Shown piece after piece: positions 11,810 to 21,335 of a stretch of 64,000 bases of DNA. A program made the position numbers and the translations under genes. The notes below the pieces were generated by a model that worked only from the letters and a program-made list of their open reading frames with translations, was not told the DNA's origin and searched no databases. The stretch comes from Pseudomonas denitrificans (nom. rej.) (GTDB lineage: Bacteria > Pseudomonadota > Gammaproteobacteria > Pseudomonadales > Pseudomonadaceae): assembly GCF_008807415.1 (NCBI RefSeq), contig NZ_CP043626.1:2976001-3040000 (forward strand). The letters are read 5' to 3'. Every line of letters starts with the position of its first letter. Positions within the stretch are counted from its first letter, which is position 1.

Positions 11810-12495
11810 CAGTTGCCTACCTCGAGCAGCGGTTTGACCGAGCGCCCGGCGAGCCAGGCGCGCAATTCATTGAAATGATTCACTTCCAGCGCCGGAGCAT
11901 ACTCCCGAAGGATCTCCAGCGACTGAGCACCATAGCCCACCGCCACCGAATCCATGCCGGCGCGGCGCGCCATTTCCAGATCGAAAGGCGAATCACCCAC
12001 CATCAGCGCATCACGAGCGTCGGCCCGGCAATGCTCGAGAATCTCGTGCAGCATGCGCGGGTCCGGCTTGCTCGCCGATTCATCGGCGGCGCGGGTGATA
12101 TCGAAGAAATCCGTCCAGCCCTGCCCCGCCAGCACGCGATCCAGCCCACGGCGATTCTTCCCGGTAGCGACCGCCAACTGGTAACCGGCGCTGCGAAATT
12201 CCGCCATCGCCTCAGCCACGCCCGGGAACAGCGGCGAAGGCTGCACTTCCAGGCTCAGGTAGTGGTTACCGTAATCAAGCCGGAAGCGATCCAGCGGCTC
12301 GCCATCCTCTACCTCCGGGTACAGCGTCTGGATAGCTTCCGGCAGGCCCAGGCCGATGATGCCCTTGATAGCCTCATCGCTGCGTTCCGGAAGGCCGGAA
12401 CCAACTGCCGCCACCCGCATCGCCTCGACGATACGACCAATAGAATCCACCAGCGTGCCATCCCAATCGAAGATCAGCAGGGAATACTCACGCAT
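11809..12495 (-). CDS. HAD-superfamily hydrolase (phosphoglycolate-phosphatase-like)
   Basis: 228 residues from the ATG at 12495 ([18 protein letters not shown]). Motif [10 protein letters not shown] carries the nucleophile Asp, motif II is VATGKNR, motif III the Lys of ASKPDPRML, and motif [16 protein letters not shown]. An alpha-helical cap between motifs I and II makes it subfamily IA, the same group as phosphoglycolate phosphatase Gph. It overlaps rluC by 8 bases and sppA by 1. The substrate is unknown; its position beside rluC is conserved in Pseudomonas. Confidence 0.9.
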   Translation of the reverse strand: MREYSLLIFDWDGTLVDSIGRIVEAMRVAAVGSGLPERSDEAIKGIIGLGLPEAIQTLYPEVEDGEPLDRFRLDYGNHYLSLEVQPSPLFPGVAEAMAEFRSAGYQLAVATGKNRRGLDRVLAGQGWTDFFDITRAADESASKPDPRMLHEILEHCRADARDALMVGDSPFDLEMARRAGMDSVAVGYGAQSLEILREYAPALEVNHFNELRAWLAGRSVKPLLEVGN

Positions 12496-13444
12496 CCAGG
12501 CGCTCCACGGTGCGCAGCCAGACTTCGTCCACCGGCGCTTCCAACTCCAGCACACCACCATCAGGCAGCGGTACGCGCAGATAGGCCGAGTGCAGGAACA
12601 GGCGCTTGCCGCCCAGCTCGCGGATTTCACGGGAGAAATCTTCGTCGCCGTACTTGGGATCACCGGCAATGGAGTGGCCGGCGTGCTTGGCATGCACACG
12701 GATCTGGTGGGTACGCCCGGTGATCGGACGCGCCTCGACCAGAGTGGCGAAGTCACCGAAGCGGCGCAGCACCTTGAACTCGGTCAGCGCTTCCTTGCCT
12801 TCGGGATTCACCTCGACCACACGCTCACCCGAGCGCAGGTTGTTCTTCAGCAGCGGCACGGCGATCTGCTTCTTCGCCGCCGGCCAGTTGCCGCGCACCA
12901 ATGCGTGGTAGCGCTTGTCCACGATGCGCTCGCCACGCAGGGCGTCGTGCAGATGGCGCAGCATGCTGCGTTTCTTGGCGATCATCAGCAGACCGGAAGT
13001 ATCGCGATCCAGGCGGTGCACCAGCTCCAGGTCCTTGCACTCCGGACGCAACTGGCGGAAGGCCTCGATGACCCCGTAGTTCAGGCCGCTGCCGCCATGC
13101 ACGGCAATACCGGTGGGCTTGTTCACCACGATCAGCGCCTTGTCTTCGTAGACGATGGCGGATTCCAGACGCTCCAGCAGGCCCTGGGCCAGCGGCACCG
13201 GCTCGTCGCGCTCGGCCAGGCGCAGCGGCGGAACGCGTATCACGTCGCCCGCCTGCAGCTTGTACTCAGGCTTGATCCGGCCCTTGTTGACCCGCACCTC
13301 ACCCTTGCGAAGGATGCGGTAGATCAGGGTCTTGGGCACGCCCTTGAGCTGGGTGCGGAGGAAATTGTCGATTCGTTGGCCGGCATACTCCGGCGCGACT
13401 TCAAGCAGCTGAACGCCGGAAGTCGGAGGGGCGGGATTCGTCAT
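12488..13444 (-). CDS. rluC: 23S rRNA pseudouridine(955/2504/2580) synthase
   Basis: 318 residues from the ATG at 13444 ([16 protein letters not shown]). It has an S4 RNA-binding domain near residues 16-75 ([20 protein letters not shown]), then the RluA-type catalytic domain with the [12 protein letters not shown] motif containing the catalytic Asp, and [11 protein letters not shown] longer start at 13468 adds MKNCYYIR but has no Shine-Dalgarno sequence either. It is divergent from rne, as in many gammaproteobacteria. The predicted promoter lies so close that the mRNA may be leaderless. Confidence 0.94.
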   Translation of the reverse strand: MTNPAPPTSGVQLLEVAPEYAGQRIDNFLRTQLKGVPKTLIYRILRKGEVRVNKGRIKPEYKLQAGDVIRVPPLRLAERDEPVPLAQGLLERLESAIVYEDKALIVVNKPTGIAVHGGSGLNYGVIEAFRQLRPECKDLELVHRLDRDTSGLLMIAKKRSMLRHLHDALRGERIVDKRYHALVRGNWPAAKKQIAVPLLKNNLRSGERVVEVNPEGKEALTEFKVLRRFGDFATLVEARPITGRTHQIRVHAKHAGHSIAGDPKYGDEDFSREIRELGGKRLFLHSAYLRVPLPDGGVLELEAPVDEVWLRTVERLDA

Positions 13445-13450
13445 CCGGAT

Positions 13451-13478
13451 ATAATAACAATTTTTCATTCAATTGAAG
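13451..13478 (-). promoter_or_regulatory. Probable rluC promoter
   Basis: Minus-strand CTTCAA (13473-13478), a 16-base spacer and TATTAT (13451-13456). The predicted start base falls on or next to the rluC ATG at 13444. It shares its -35 region with the divergent rne promoter. Confidence 0.5.
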
Positions 13479-13501
13479 CACTTAATCATTGCTGCTATAT
13501 T
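13473..13501 (+). promoter_or_regulatory. Sigma-70 promoter of rne
   Basis: TTGAAG (13473-13478), a 17-base spacer and TATATT (13496-13501). The predicted start near 13508 gives RNase E a leader of about 527 bases. Confidence 0.7.
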
Positions 13502-13507
13502 CGGGAG

Positions 13508-14034
13508 GCCGCCAAAAGTGGCCAGGCCTGCGGATGATCGCGTAATCGCCATCCCCAACCGCCTGCAAACACATTGAACGGACACGAGGCAGTCCCCGGA
13601 AGCGTTGCAACGGCCCGAGCGATTCTCGCGCCGACAGCGCCTCGAAACCCAGGCCTTGAGACATGACCACGGCCACCAAGGTAGCCGTGATAAAAGCCAA
13701 CCCCGCTCCCGGATTCAGCGAGTGGCACCCGGCTCTTAGGGAAATGTGCAGGGCGGAGATGCACAACTGTCGGATTGCGTTGCGTTCATGCCTTGAACGC
13801 ATGCCTTGAACGTAGACGCACTTATCGTCCGCATCTGACAGCTAATTCCTCCTCCTGATGAGTGCTTGTTCTTACTCGACAAGCAGGAAACGTAGTCGCG
13901 GCACAGCAGATTTATCCTGCTGCCGCTGGACACTGGAATGGTCCGCCGTTCCTGAGTACGTGCCTTAGCACCGACCGTGAGAGTCGTGTGTGCCGATCGC
14001 CGTTTCCGGTGGCCCCGGAAACCATTGGTACTAC
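13508..14034 (+). promoter_or_regulatory. Long 5' leader of rne
   Basis: No convincing gene lies here; a 106-codon reading frame on the other strand looks accidental. Stems visible near the 3' end: GCTTGT/ACAAGC (about 13863-13883), CAGCAG/CTGCTG (about 13904-13922) and GTTTCCGG/CCGGAAAC (about 14002-14021), the last just upstream of the ATG. RNase E autoregulates through its own leader in enterobacteria, and a structured leader motif (rne-II) has been described for Pseudomonas RNase E genes. This region is the likely equivalent; I have not matched it base by base. Confidence 0.6.
13787..13812 (+). repeat. Tandem 13-bp direct repeat in the rne leader
   Basis: CATGCCTTGAACG occurs twice head to tail (13787-13799 and 13800-13812) with no mismatch. 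Each copy includes TTGAAC, and GTTCA just upstream can pair with TGAAC in a small stem. Confidence 0.85.
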
Positions 14035-17000
14035 ATGAAAAGAATGCTGATCAACGCAACTCAACCCGAAGAGTTGCGTGTAGCGCTGGTAGACGGCCAA
14101 CGCCTGTTCGACCTGGACATCGAGTCCGGCGCGCGCGAACAGAAGAAGGCCAACATCTACAAAGGCCGTATCACCCGCATCGAGCCGAGCCTCGAGGCCG
14201 CATTCGTCGACTTCGGCGCCGAACGCCACGGCTTCCTCCCCCTCAAGGAAATCTCTCGCGAGTACTTCAAGAAGAATCCTGAAGGCCGCATCAACATCAA
14301 GGACGTCCTGAGCGAAGGCCAGGAAGTCATCGTCCAGGTCGAGAAAGAAGAACGTGGCAACAAGGGCGCCGCCCTGACCACCTTCATCAGCCTCGCCGGC
14401 CGCTACCTGGTGCTCATGCCCAACAACCCGCGCGCCGGTGGCATCTCCCGCCGCATCGAGGGTGAAGAGCGCAACGAACTGCGCGAAGCCCTGAACGGCC
14501 TGACCGTTCCCGGCGACATGGGCCTGATCGTCCGCACCGCGGGCCTGGGCCGCAGCTCCGAAGAGCTGCAATGGGACCTGGACTACCTGCTGCAACTGTG
14601 GGGCGCCATCAAGGAAGCCTCCGGCGAGCGCAGCGGCCCGTTCCTGATCTATCAGGAAAGCAACGTCATCATCCGCGCCATCCGCGACTACCTGCGCCAG
14701 GACATCGGCGAAGTGCTGATCGACAGCATCGACGCCCAGGAAGAAGCCCTGAACTTCATCCAGCAGGTCATGCCGCAGTACGCGAGCAAGGTGAAGCTGT
14801 ACCAGGACAGCGTTCCGCTGTTCAACCGCTTCCAGATCGAGAGCCAGATCGAAACCGCCTTCCAGCGCGAAGTGAAGCTGCCGTCGGGCGGCTCCATCGT
14901 CATCGATCCGACCGAAGCCCTGGTGTCCATCGACATCAACTCGGCGCGCGCCACCAAAGGCGGCGACATCGAAGAAACCGCCCTGCAGACCAACCTGGAA
15001 GCGGCCGAGGAAATCGCCCGCCAGCTGCGCCTGCGTGATATCGGCGGCCTGATCGTCATCGACTTCATCGACATGACCCCGGCGAAGAACCAGCGCGCCG
15101 TGGAAGAACGCGTCCGCGAAGCCCTGGAAGCCGACCGCGCCCGCGTGCAGGTTGGCCGCATCTCGCGCTTCGGCCTGCTGGAAATGTCCCGTCAGCGCCT
15201 GCGTCCGTCCCTGGGCGAGACCAGCGGCATCGTCTGCCCGCGCTGCAACGGCCAAGGCATCATCCGCGACGTCGAATCCCTGTCGCTGGCCATCCTGCGC
15301 CTGATCGAGGAAGAAGCCCTGAAGGACCGCACCGCCGAAGTTCGTGCGCGCGTGCCGTTCCAGGTTGCCGCCTTCCTGCTCAACGAGAAGCGCAACGCCA
15401 TCACCAAGATCGAACTGCGCACCCGCGCGCGCATCTTCATCCTGCCGGACGACCACCTGGAAACTCCGCACTTCGAAGTTCAGCGCCTGCGTGACGACAA
15501 CCCCGAACTCCTGTCCGGCCACGCCAGCTACGAGATGGCCCCGGAAGAGCACGAGGAAGTCCAGCCGGTCAGCGCCACCCGCACCCTGGTTCGCCAGGAA
15601 GCCGCCGTGAAGACCGTTTCCCCGCAGAGCCCTGCCCCGCAGCAGGCTGCCGCCGAAGCACCGGTCGCTGTCGAAGCCACCAAGCCCATGCCTGAGCCGA
15701 GCCTGTTCCAGGGCCTGGTGAAGTCGCTGGTAGGCCTGTTCGCCGGCAGCAAGCCGGAGCCGACCCCGGTTGCCGCCGAGAAGCCCGCAACCGAGCGCAG
15801 CGAAGGTCAAGGCGAGCGTCGCAATGGCCGTCAGCAGAACCGTCGCCGCGACGGTCGCGATGGCGGTCGTCGTGATGACGAGCGTAAAGAGCGTGGTCGC
15901 CGCGACGAGCGCGGTGAGCGCACTGAGCGCCCGGCTCGCGAAGAGCGTCAGCCGCGCGAAGAACGCGCCGAGCGTCAGCCCCGCGAGGAGCGCCAGCCGC
16001 GCGAAGAACGCGCCGAGCGTCAACCGCGCGAGGAACGCCAGCCGCGTGAAGAGCGCGCCGAACGTCAACCGCGTGAAGAGCGCCAGCCGCGTGAAGAACG
16101 CGCCGAGCGCCAGCCGCGTGAGGAGCGTCAGCCCCGCGAAGAGCGTGGTGAGCGCGCCGAACGCCAACCGCGTGAAGAACGCCAGCCACGCGAAGAGCGT
16201 CAGCCCCGCGGTGAGCGTGGCGAACGCGCCGAGCGTCAGCCCCGTGAAGAGCGTCAGCCGCGCGAAGACCGTCCGGCTCGCGATGCCGCCGCCCTGGAAG
16301 CCGAAGAGCTGCCGAACGAGGAGCTGCTGGATCAACAGGACGACGAAGGTTCGGACGACGAGCGTCCGCGTCGCCGCTCCCGTGGCCAGCGTCGCCGTAG
16401 CAACCGCCGCGAGCGCCAGCGCGAAGCCGGTGTGGATGGCGTTGAAGGCGCCGAAGGCGAAGTAAATGCCGAAGGCACTGCTGAACAGGCTGCTTCGGAC
16501 ACCCCGTCGCCTGCCGCCATGGTCGCTGCCGCGGCTACCGCTGTAGCCGTTGCTGAAGCCGCCGCCGAGCAGGAGCAGCCCGCTGCCCAGGCTCAGGCCG
16601 AGGCCCAGCCGCTGGAGTCCGGCGTGGTTGAAGCCGTACGCACCGAAAGCGCCCTGGAACAGACCATCAAGTTCCTGGCCAAGCCCGCCGAACAGGCTGT
16701 CGAGCCGGTAGAAGCTGCCAGCGAGACCGTTGAAGTGGCTGCCGCCGAGCCGGTGGTTGCGGAAGAAGCGTCGGCTCCGGCTGCTGAAACCGTGATCGAA
16801 GCCGTCGCCCAGCTGGTCGAAGAGCCTCAGGTGGAAGCTCCGGTGGTTGCCGAGGAAGCCCCGGCTGCCACTGCAACTGCTGTCGAAGAAGCTCCGGCCG
16901 TTCCGGCCAACGCCACCGGCCGCGCCTCCAACGACCCGCGCGAGCGTCGTCGCCAGGAACGTGCCGCCCGCGAAGCCGCTGCTGCCGCAGCCGCCGCTCC

Positions 17001-17232
17001 GCAGGCAGAGCAGGCGCCGGTCGTCGAAGCCGTGGTTGAAGAAGCCGCTGTCGTGGAAGCCGAAGTCGTGGTCGAGCCGGCTGCTGAAGTCACTGTCGAG
17101 GCCGTCGAAGCCGAAGTCGTGAACCAAGCCGCTGAAGCCACCGAGCAACCGGCTGCCGAACAGGCTGAAGGCGACAAAGCCGAGAAGACCGAGGAAGAAC
17201 AAGGCACCGTGGTGGAAAAACACCACAGCTGA
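14035..17232 (+). CDS. rne: Ribonuclease E
   Basis: 1065 residues from the ATG at 14035 ([15 protein letters not shown]); the longer frame beginning at 13990 lacks conservation. The essential endoribonuclease and degradosome scaffold. S1 RNA-binding domain at about 35-120, 5'-sensor and DNase-I-like catalytic core with Asp300 ([14 protein letters not shown]) and Asp343 (VIDFIDMTP), and the zinc-link Cys401/Cys404 in CPRCNGQG. The C-terminal half is disordered: an Arg-rich repeat (about 635-747), [16 protein letters not shown] near 775, then Ala/Glu/Val-rich low complexity and [18 protein letters not shown] element near the start lies in a hairpin arm, which could limit translation. Confidence 0.97.
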   Translation: MKRMLINATQPEELRVALVDGQRLFDLDIESGAREQKKANIYKGRITRIEPSLEAAFVDFGAERHGFLPLKEISREYFKKNPEGRINIKDVLSEGQEVIVQVEKEERGNKGAALTTFISLAGRYLVLMPNNPRAGGISRRIEGEERNELREALNGLTVPGDMGLIVRTAGLGRSSEELQWDLDYLLQLWGAIKEASGERSGPFLIYQESNVIIRAIRDYLRQDIGEVLIDSIDAQEEALNFIQQVMPQYASKVKLYQDSVPLFNRFQIESQIETAFQREVKLPSGGSIVIDPTEALVSIDINSARATKGGDIEETALQTNLEAAEEIARQLRLRDIGGLIVIDFIDMTPAKNQRAVEERVREALEADRARVQVGRISRFGLLEMSRQRLRPSLGETSGIVCPRCNGQGIIRDVESLSLAILRLIEEEALKDRTAEVRARVPFQVAAFLLNEKRNAITKIELRTRARIFILPDDHLETPHFEVQRLRDDNPELLSGHASYEMAPEEHEEVQPVSATRTLVRQEAAVKTVSPQSPAPQQAAAEAPVAVEATKPMPEPSLFQGLVKSLVGLFAGSKPEPTPVAAEKPATERSEGQGERRNGRQQNRRRDGRDGGRRDDERKERGRRDERGERTERPAREERQPREERAERQPREERQPREERAERQPREERQPREERAERQPREERQPREERAERQPREERQPREERGERAERQPREERQPREERQPRGERGERAERQPREERQPREDRPARDAAALEAEELPNEELLDQQDDEGSDDERPRRRSRGQRRRSNRRERQREAGVDGVEGAEGEVNAEGTAEQAASDTPSPAAMVAAAATAVAVAEAAAEQEQPAAQAQAEAQPLESGVVEAVRTESALEQTIKFLAKPAEQAVEPVEAASETVEVAAAEPVVAEEASAPAAETVIEAVAQLVEEPQVEAPVVAEEAPAATATAVEEAPAVPANATGRASNDPRERRRQERAAREAAAAAAAAPQAEQAPVVEAVVEEAAVVEAEVVVEPAAEVTVEAVEAEVVNQAAEATEQPAAEQAEGDKAEKTEEEQGTVVEKHHS
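15937..16275 (+). repeat. 45-bp tandem repeat encoding the arginine-rich region of RNase E
   Basis: Encodes four near-identical 15-residue units (REERQP followed by REERAERQP), then variant units with GERAERQP and [14 protein letters not shown]. It corresponds to RNase E residues of about 635-747. The DNA copies differ at third positions, so the protein pattern is better kept than the DNA. Confidence 0.9.
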
Positions 17233-17247
17233 TAGCTTCCTGATCCG

Positions 17248-17277
17248 AAAAAGGGGATGCAGCTGCATCCCCTTTTT
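17248..17277 (+). terminator. Terminator of rne
   Basis: A perfect 30-base inverted repeat: AAAAAGGGGATGCAG followed by CTGCATCCCCTTTTT. It lies 16 bases after the rne stop and can act on either strand. Confidence 0.9.
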
Positions 17278-17340
17278 ATTGCCTGCAATTCGTGGCTTCG
17301 GAACGATCCTACAAAAGCCCCGCTCCGAGGAAGCAGACAC

Positions 17341-17370
17341 AAAAAAGGGGATGCCTTGGCATCCCCTTTT
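17341..17370 (-). terminator. Terminator of murB
   Basis: AAAAGGGGATGCC and GGCATCCCCTTTT around TT. On the minus strand it is followed by a T6 run, so it ends the murB transcript. Its arms are almost the same as those of the rne terminator 64 bases away. Confidence 0.88.
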
Positions 17371-17386
17371 CGCATCCGAAGCGAAT

Positions 17387-18406
17387 TCAGTAGAGATTCG
17401 GCTCCATCTCCAGCTCCACACCGAAGCGCTGCTGGACATCGTCACGGATACGCTGAGCCAGTGCATGCAGCTGCGCCCCTGTGGCTCCGCCGTAGTTCAC
17501 CAGCACCAGCGCCTGCTGGGCATGCACACCCACCGAACCGTCGCGGAAGCCTTTCCAGCCGGCCTTGTCGATCAGCCAGCCGGCGGCCAGCTTCATCTGC
17601 CCATCACCCTGCGGATAGGCCACCAGGTCGCTGTAGCGCTGGCGCAGCACGTCGGTCTGGTCCACCGAAACCACCGGATTCTTGAAGAAACTGCCGGCAT
17701 TGCCCAGCACCGCCGGGTCCGGAAGCTTCTCGCGGCGGATTGCGCAGATCACTCGCGAGACATCGGCCGGCGTCGGCGCAGTCACGCCCTCCTCCGCCAG
17801 ACGCTGGCGCACCGGACCGTAGTCCAGATGCAGTTTCGCGACGCGGCTCAGGGCGAAGCGCACCCGCAGGATCAGCCAGCGGCCCGGCTCACGCTTGAAG
17901 CGACTTTCGCGGTAGGCAAAGGCGCAGTCTTCCAGGCCGAACTCGCGCAGCTCGCCGCTCTCGCGATCCAGCGCGGTCAAGCCGGCGAACACGTCCTTGA
18001 TTTCGACCCCATACGCGCCGATGTTCTGCATCGGTGCCGCGCCGACGGTGCCGGGAATCAGGCTGAGGTTCTCCAGCCCGCCGAAACCCTGGGCGAGGGT
18101 CCAGCGCACGAAGTCATCCCATACCTCGCCAGCTTCCGCCTCGACCACCACGCGCTCGCCGTCGTCACTGACGACACGCACACCATGGGAAGCCATGCGC
18201 AGCACCAGCGCCTCGACGTCACGGGTCAGCAACAGGTTGCTGCCGCCACCGATCACCATCAGCGGCAGGCCCTTCTCGACAGCGGCGGCGATACCGGCGT
18301 GCACCTCGGCATCATCATGGGCCTGGGCGAACCAGCGCGCCGCGACTTCGACACCGAAGGTGTTGTAGGGCTTGAGGGAAACGCGTTCTTGCAGTTGCAG
18401 CGTCAC
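17387..18406 (-). CDS. murB: UDP-N-acetylenolpyruvoylglucosamine reductase
   Basis: 339 residues, type I MurB (E. coli-like length). FAD enzyme that reduces UDP-GlcNAc-enolpyruvate to UDP-MurNAc for peptidoglycan. It starts MTLQLQERVSLKPYNTFGVE. FAD-binding MVIGGGSNLLLT, the NIGAYGVEIKD region, the catalytic Ser in GNAGSFFKNP, and the Glu of LEMEPNLY at the C-terminus are visible. It is last in the comEC-exbBD-lpxK-kdsB-ptp-murB run and overlaps ptp by 4 bases (ATGA). Confidence 0.97.
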   Translation of the reverse strand: MTLQLQERVSLKPYNTFGVEVAARWFAQAHDDAEVHAGIAAAVEKGLPLMVIGGGSNLLLTRDVEALVLRMASHGVRVVSDDGERVVVEAEAGEVWDDFVRWTLAQGFGGLENLSLIPGTVGAAPMQNIGAYGVEIKDVFAGLTALDRESGELREFGLEDCAFAYRESRFKREPGRWLILRVRFALSRVAKLHLDYGPVRQRLAEEGVTAPTPADVSRVICAIRREKLPDPAVLGNAGSFFKNPVVSVDQTDVLRQRYSDLVAYPQGDGQMKLAAGWLIDKAGWKGFRDGSVGVHAQQALVLVNYGGATGAQLHALAQRIRDDVQQRFGVELEMEPNLY

Positions 18407-18867
18407 AGGCGCCCCTTCACTTCCGTCAGCAGGCCGTCGCAGGCCCTTTCCACCAGGTCCAGCACCTGCTCGAAACCGTCTTCGCCGCCGTAATACGGGT
18501 CGGGGACTTCATCGACTTCCAGCTCGTAGCGGCGCAGGAACAGGTCCAGCTCCGCCTTGCCGCTGCTGCCGCGAAGATGCTTGAGGTCGCGCAAGTTGGC
18601 GTTGTCCATCGCCAGGACCAGGTCATAGCGGGAGAAGTCGGCGACGTTGACCTGTCGCGCCCGCAAGCCCGACAGGTCATAGCCACGGCGCAGCGCAGCG
18701 GCGCGGGTACGCGCATCCGGCGCCTTGCCGACGTGCCAGTCACCGGTGCCAGCCGAATCGATCTCGATGCAATCCTCGAGGCCTGCTCCGCGGACCTTCT
18801 GGCGGAACACGCCTTCGGCGGTCGGCGAGCGGCAGATGTTGCCCAGGCAGACGAACAGGACCTTCAT
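18403..18867 (-). CDS. Low-molecular-weight protein tyrosine phosphatase
   Basis: 154 residues from the ATG at 18867 ([15 protein letters not shown]). The signature CX5R loop is Cys7-LGNIC-Arg13-S, and the general acid Asp is in DEVPDPYYGG near residue 125. It is the arsenate-reductase-fold phosphatase family, cytoplasmic. The single-base overlap with kdsB and the 4-base overlap with murB place it in the cell-envelope operon, but no cognate tyrosine kinase gene is nearby, so this is not the capsule Wzb context. The substrate is unknown. Confidence 0.94.
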   Translation of the reverse strand: MKVLFVCLGNICRSPTAEGVFRQKVRGAGLEDCIEIDSAGTGDWHVGKAPDARTRAAALRRGYDLSGLRARQVNVADFSRYDLVLAMDNANLRDLKHLRGSSGKAELDLFLRRYELEVDEVPDPYYGGEDGFEQVLDLVERACDGLLTEVKGRL

Positions 18868-19631
18868 CAGGCCCCCAGGATGCGCCGGACGCGCTCCAGG
18901 TCTTCCGGGGTATCGACGCCGGCCTGCGGCGCCTCCAGGGCGTCCGCCACGTGGATACGCACGCCATGCCAGAGCGCGCGCAGCTGCTCCAGGCACTCGG
19001 TATCTTCCAGCCAGCACGGGCCCCAGGCCACGAAGTCGCGCAGGAAGCGCGCGCGGTAGGCGTAGATGCCAATGTGGCGGCGGTACGGCACGTTGGCCGG
19101 CAGGCTTTCGCGGTCCACCGCGAAGGCGTCGCGCGCCCAGGGCAGCGTGGCGCGGCTGAAGGTCAGGGCCAGGCCGTTCTTGTCGCTGACCACCTTGACG
19201 ATGTTCGGGTTGAACAGCGCGGCCGGGTCATGGATTTCTTCGCACAGGGTGGCAATGCCCGCTTCCGGGTGAGCCGCGAGGTTGGCGGCCACCTGGTCGA
19301 TGATCGACGGCGGCACCAGAGGCTCGTCGCCCTGCACGTTGACCACGATGGCGTCGTCGGCCAGGCCCAGCGCGTCGGCGACTTCCGCCAGGCGGTCGGT
19401 GCCGGAGTTGTGGTCGGCACGGGTCAGCACCACTTGGGCACCGAAGCCCTGGCAGGCGTCGAAGATACGTTGATCGTCGGTGGCGACCACCACCTGGGTG
19501 GCGGAGCTTTTGCCGGCCTGCGCCCAGACGTGCTGGATCATCGGCTTGCCGGCGATGTCCTGCAGCGGTTTGCCGGGCAGGCGGGTGGAGGCGAAGCGGG
19601 CGGGAATGACGACGGTATAGGCCTGGGTCAT
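18867..19631 (-). CDS. kdsB: 3-deoxy-manno-octulosonate cytidylyltransferase
   Basis: 254 residues. Makes CMP-Kdo from CTP and Kdo for the LPS inner core. The nucleotide-binding start is [18 protein letters not shown], with NVQGDEPL (metal Asp) near residue 98 and the [10 protein letters not shown] region. It is coupled to ycaR (4-base gap) and to the ptp gene (TGATG). LPS genes lpxK and kdsB in the same run mark an outer-membrane assembly operon. Confidence 0.97.
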   Translation of the reverse strand: MTQAYTVVIPARFASTRLPGKPLQDIAGKPMIQHVWAQAGKSSATQVVVATDDQRIFDACQGFGAQVVLTRADHNSGTDRLAEVADALGLADDAIVVNVQGDEPLVPPSIIDQVAANLAAHPEAGIATLCEEIHDPAALFNPNIVKVVSDKNGLALTFSRATLPWARDAFAVDRESLPANVPYRRHIGIYAYRARFLRDFVAWGPCWLEDTECLEQLRALWHGVRIHVADALEAPQAGVDTPEDLERVRRILGA

Positions 19632-19635
19632 GGCG

Positions 19636-19821
19636 TTACTTGTCCAGACGCTCGTCGACGTTCAGGGTGCGCGCCTCGCCTTCGAGCATCACCGGAATGC
19701 CGTCGCGCACCGGGTAGGCCAGGCCGTCGGTCTTGCAGATCAGCTCGGACTTGTCGTCGGTGAGCTTGAGCGGGCCCTTGCACAGCGGACAGGCGAGGAT
19801 ATCGAGGAGTTTCGGGTCCAT
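19636..19821 (-). CDS. ycaR: Trm112-like UPF0434 protein YcaR
   Basis: 61 residues, starting [18 protein letters not shown]. Trm112 zinc-ribbon-like fold with CPLC and a second Cys in ELICKTDG; the C-terminal part is [16 protein letters not shown]. It always accompanies lpxK/kdsB. Trm112 proteins in eukaryotes and archaea activate methyltransferases; the bacterial role is not settled. Confidence 0.93.
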   Translation of the reverse strand: MDPKLLDILACPLCKGPLKLTDDKSELICKTDGLAYPVRDGIPVMLEGEARTLNVDERLDK

Positions 19822-19887
19822 GGTGCGTTCCTTGAGCTTGAACAGCGAACAATTTGAATGCGGGCGACGCCGGATTATGACGGCGGA

Positions 19888-20886
19888 TCAGCGGGCGAGC
19901 AGGCGCTCGAGCTGAACGTCGAACCAGGCGACGAAGGCCGGCGACGGCTGCGCTTCGACGGCGAGGTACCACCAGTCGGGCGCGGCGAAGGACCGGCATT
20001 TCACCGCGTCCTTCTCGGTCATGACCAGCGGCAGTTCCGGCGTAAAGCGCAGCTGCTCGGCGGTATAGGCCGCATGGTCGGGGAAGGGATGCGGAATCGG
20101 CCGCCAGTTTAGCGCCTCGAGCGTTGCGAAGAAACGCTGCGGGTTGCCGATTCCGGCCAGTGCATGCAGCGATTGACCGGCGGGGAAATGCTCGACGCCA
20201 CGCCGCTCACCACTGGCCAGGTTGACCAGGGCAGAAGGTCGCAGGACGAAGGAGAAGGCGCCAGGCGGGTCGGACGGTGCGCCGTTGTGCAGCACGGCAT
20301 CGACTTCGGCCAGTCGCTCGGCCGGTTCGCGCAGCGGCCCGGCAGGCAGGCAGCGGCCGTTGCCCAGGCCACGGGCGGCGTCGATCAGCACCAGCTCCAG
20401 GTCGCGGGCCAGGCGGTAATGCTGCAGCCCGTCGTCGCAGAGGATCAGGTCCAGCGGCTCTTCGGCCAGCAGCGCACGCACGGCGCTGGAGCGGTCCGGG
20501 TCGATCATCAGCGGCACGCCACTGCGACGCACGATCATCAGCGGCTCGTCGCCCGCCTCTGCCGCCGACTGCTCGGCGCGCACGCGCCAGGGCGTCCGTG
20601 GCGGCTTGGCGCCATAGCCACGACTGACCACACCGACCTTCAGCCCGCGGGCTCGGCAGTGCTCGATCAGCCAGAGGATCATCGGCGTCTTGCCGGTGCC
20701 GCCCACCGTGACATTGCCGACCACGATGATCGGTACGGGAGCGCGGTAGGCCGGCTTGGCGCCGGAAAGGAAATCCTGCCGGCGGCCCTGGGCGACGCGC
20801 CGGTAGAGCAGCTCGAGCGGCCTGAGCAGGGCAAGGGCCGGGTGGCCCTTGTACCAGGCATCGAGCAGGCGGTCGGAGAGCGCCAT
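19888..20886 (-). CDS. lpxK: Tetraacyldisaccharide 4'-kinase
   Basis: 332 residues. Phosphorylates the 4' position of the lipid A disaccharide to give lipid IVA at the inner membrane. The P-loop [13 protein letters not shown] is near residues 56-68, and [14 protein letters not shown] is the catalytic Asp/His region. The ATG overlaps the exbD stop by one base. Upstream of lpxK in E. coli stands msbA; here exbB-exbD take that place. Confidence 0.96.
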   Translation of the reverse strand: MALSDRLLDAWYKGHPALALLRPLELLYRRVAQGRRQDFLSGAKPAYRAPVPIIVVGNVTVGGTGKTPMILWLIEHCRARGLKVGVVSRGYGAKPPRTPWRVRAEQSAAEAGDEPLMIVRRSGVPLMIDPDRSSAVRALLAEEPLDLILCDDGLQHYRLARDLELVLIDAARGLGNGRCLPAGPLREPAERLAEVDAVLHNGAPSDPPGAFSFVLRPSALVNLASGERRGVEHFPAGQSLHALAGIGNPQRFFATLEALNWRPIPHPFPDHAAYTAEQLRFTPELPLVMTEKDAVKCRSFAAPDWWYLAVEAQPSPAFVAWFDVQLERLLAR

Positions 20887-21335
20887 CAGGGGGTCTTCTT
20901 GTCCGCCCGGGACTCGATGGTGGTGATGCGCAGGTGGGTGAAGCCCAGCTTGCCGGCGGCATCCATCGCGGTGACCACGGACTGGTAATCCACCTTGCCG
21001 TCAGCGGTGATCACCACTGGCAGGCTGTTGTCACCGGCGGACTCACGCTGCATGGCGTTCATCAGGTTTTCCAGGTCATCGCGCGCCAGGCTCTGGCCGT
21101 TGAGCGCGTAGTGACCTTCGAGGCTGATGGAGATTTCCAGCTGCTTGATCTCGGTGGCTTCGGGCGGCGTACCGCTGACCGCTTCGGGCAGTTCGACCTT
21201 GAGCTGCGACGGCTTGGTGAACGAGGTGGCGACCACGAAGAACAGCAGCAGCACGAAGATCACGTCGATCAGCGACGCCAGGTTGATGAAGACGTCCTCG
21301 CGAGCCGCTCCGCCCGCTCTGCGGCGGAATTTCAC
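20886..21335 (-). CDS. exbD: ExbD/TolR family biopolymer transport protein
   Basis: 149 residues. Proton-driven motor component: one membrane helix (about 20-40) containing the essential Asp in [18 protein letters not shown], then a periplasmic domain. The basic N-terminus is MKFRRRAGG. It is coupled to exbB (4-base overlap) and lpxK (1-base overlap). No tonB or tol genes are nearby, so the partner energised by this pair cannot be read from context. Confidence 0.94.
   Translation of the reverse strand: MKFRRRAGGAAREDVFINLASLIDVIFVLLLFFVVATSFTKPSQLKVELPEAVSGTPPEATEIKQLEISISLEGHYALNGQSLARDDLENLMNAMQRESAGDNSLPVVITADGKVDYQSVVTAMDAAGKLGFTHLRITTIESRADKKTP

Noticed and set aside
13482..13802. A minus-strand frame of 106 codons in the rne leader
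   Set aside because: No ribosome site, no domain, and it overlaps the predicted rne promoter and leader; composition is not protein-like.
17279..17340. Possible degenerate REP element between the rne and murB terminators (GATCCTACAAAAGC, compare GATCCTACGAAAGC at 60417)
   Set aside because: Only a partial match without a clear palindrome; too weak to list as a repeat.
13912..17466. A minus-strand frame of 1184 codons opposite rne
   Set aside because: Antisense to the real RNase E, whose repeats produce Gly/Phe/Leu-rich low complexity on the other strand.
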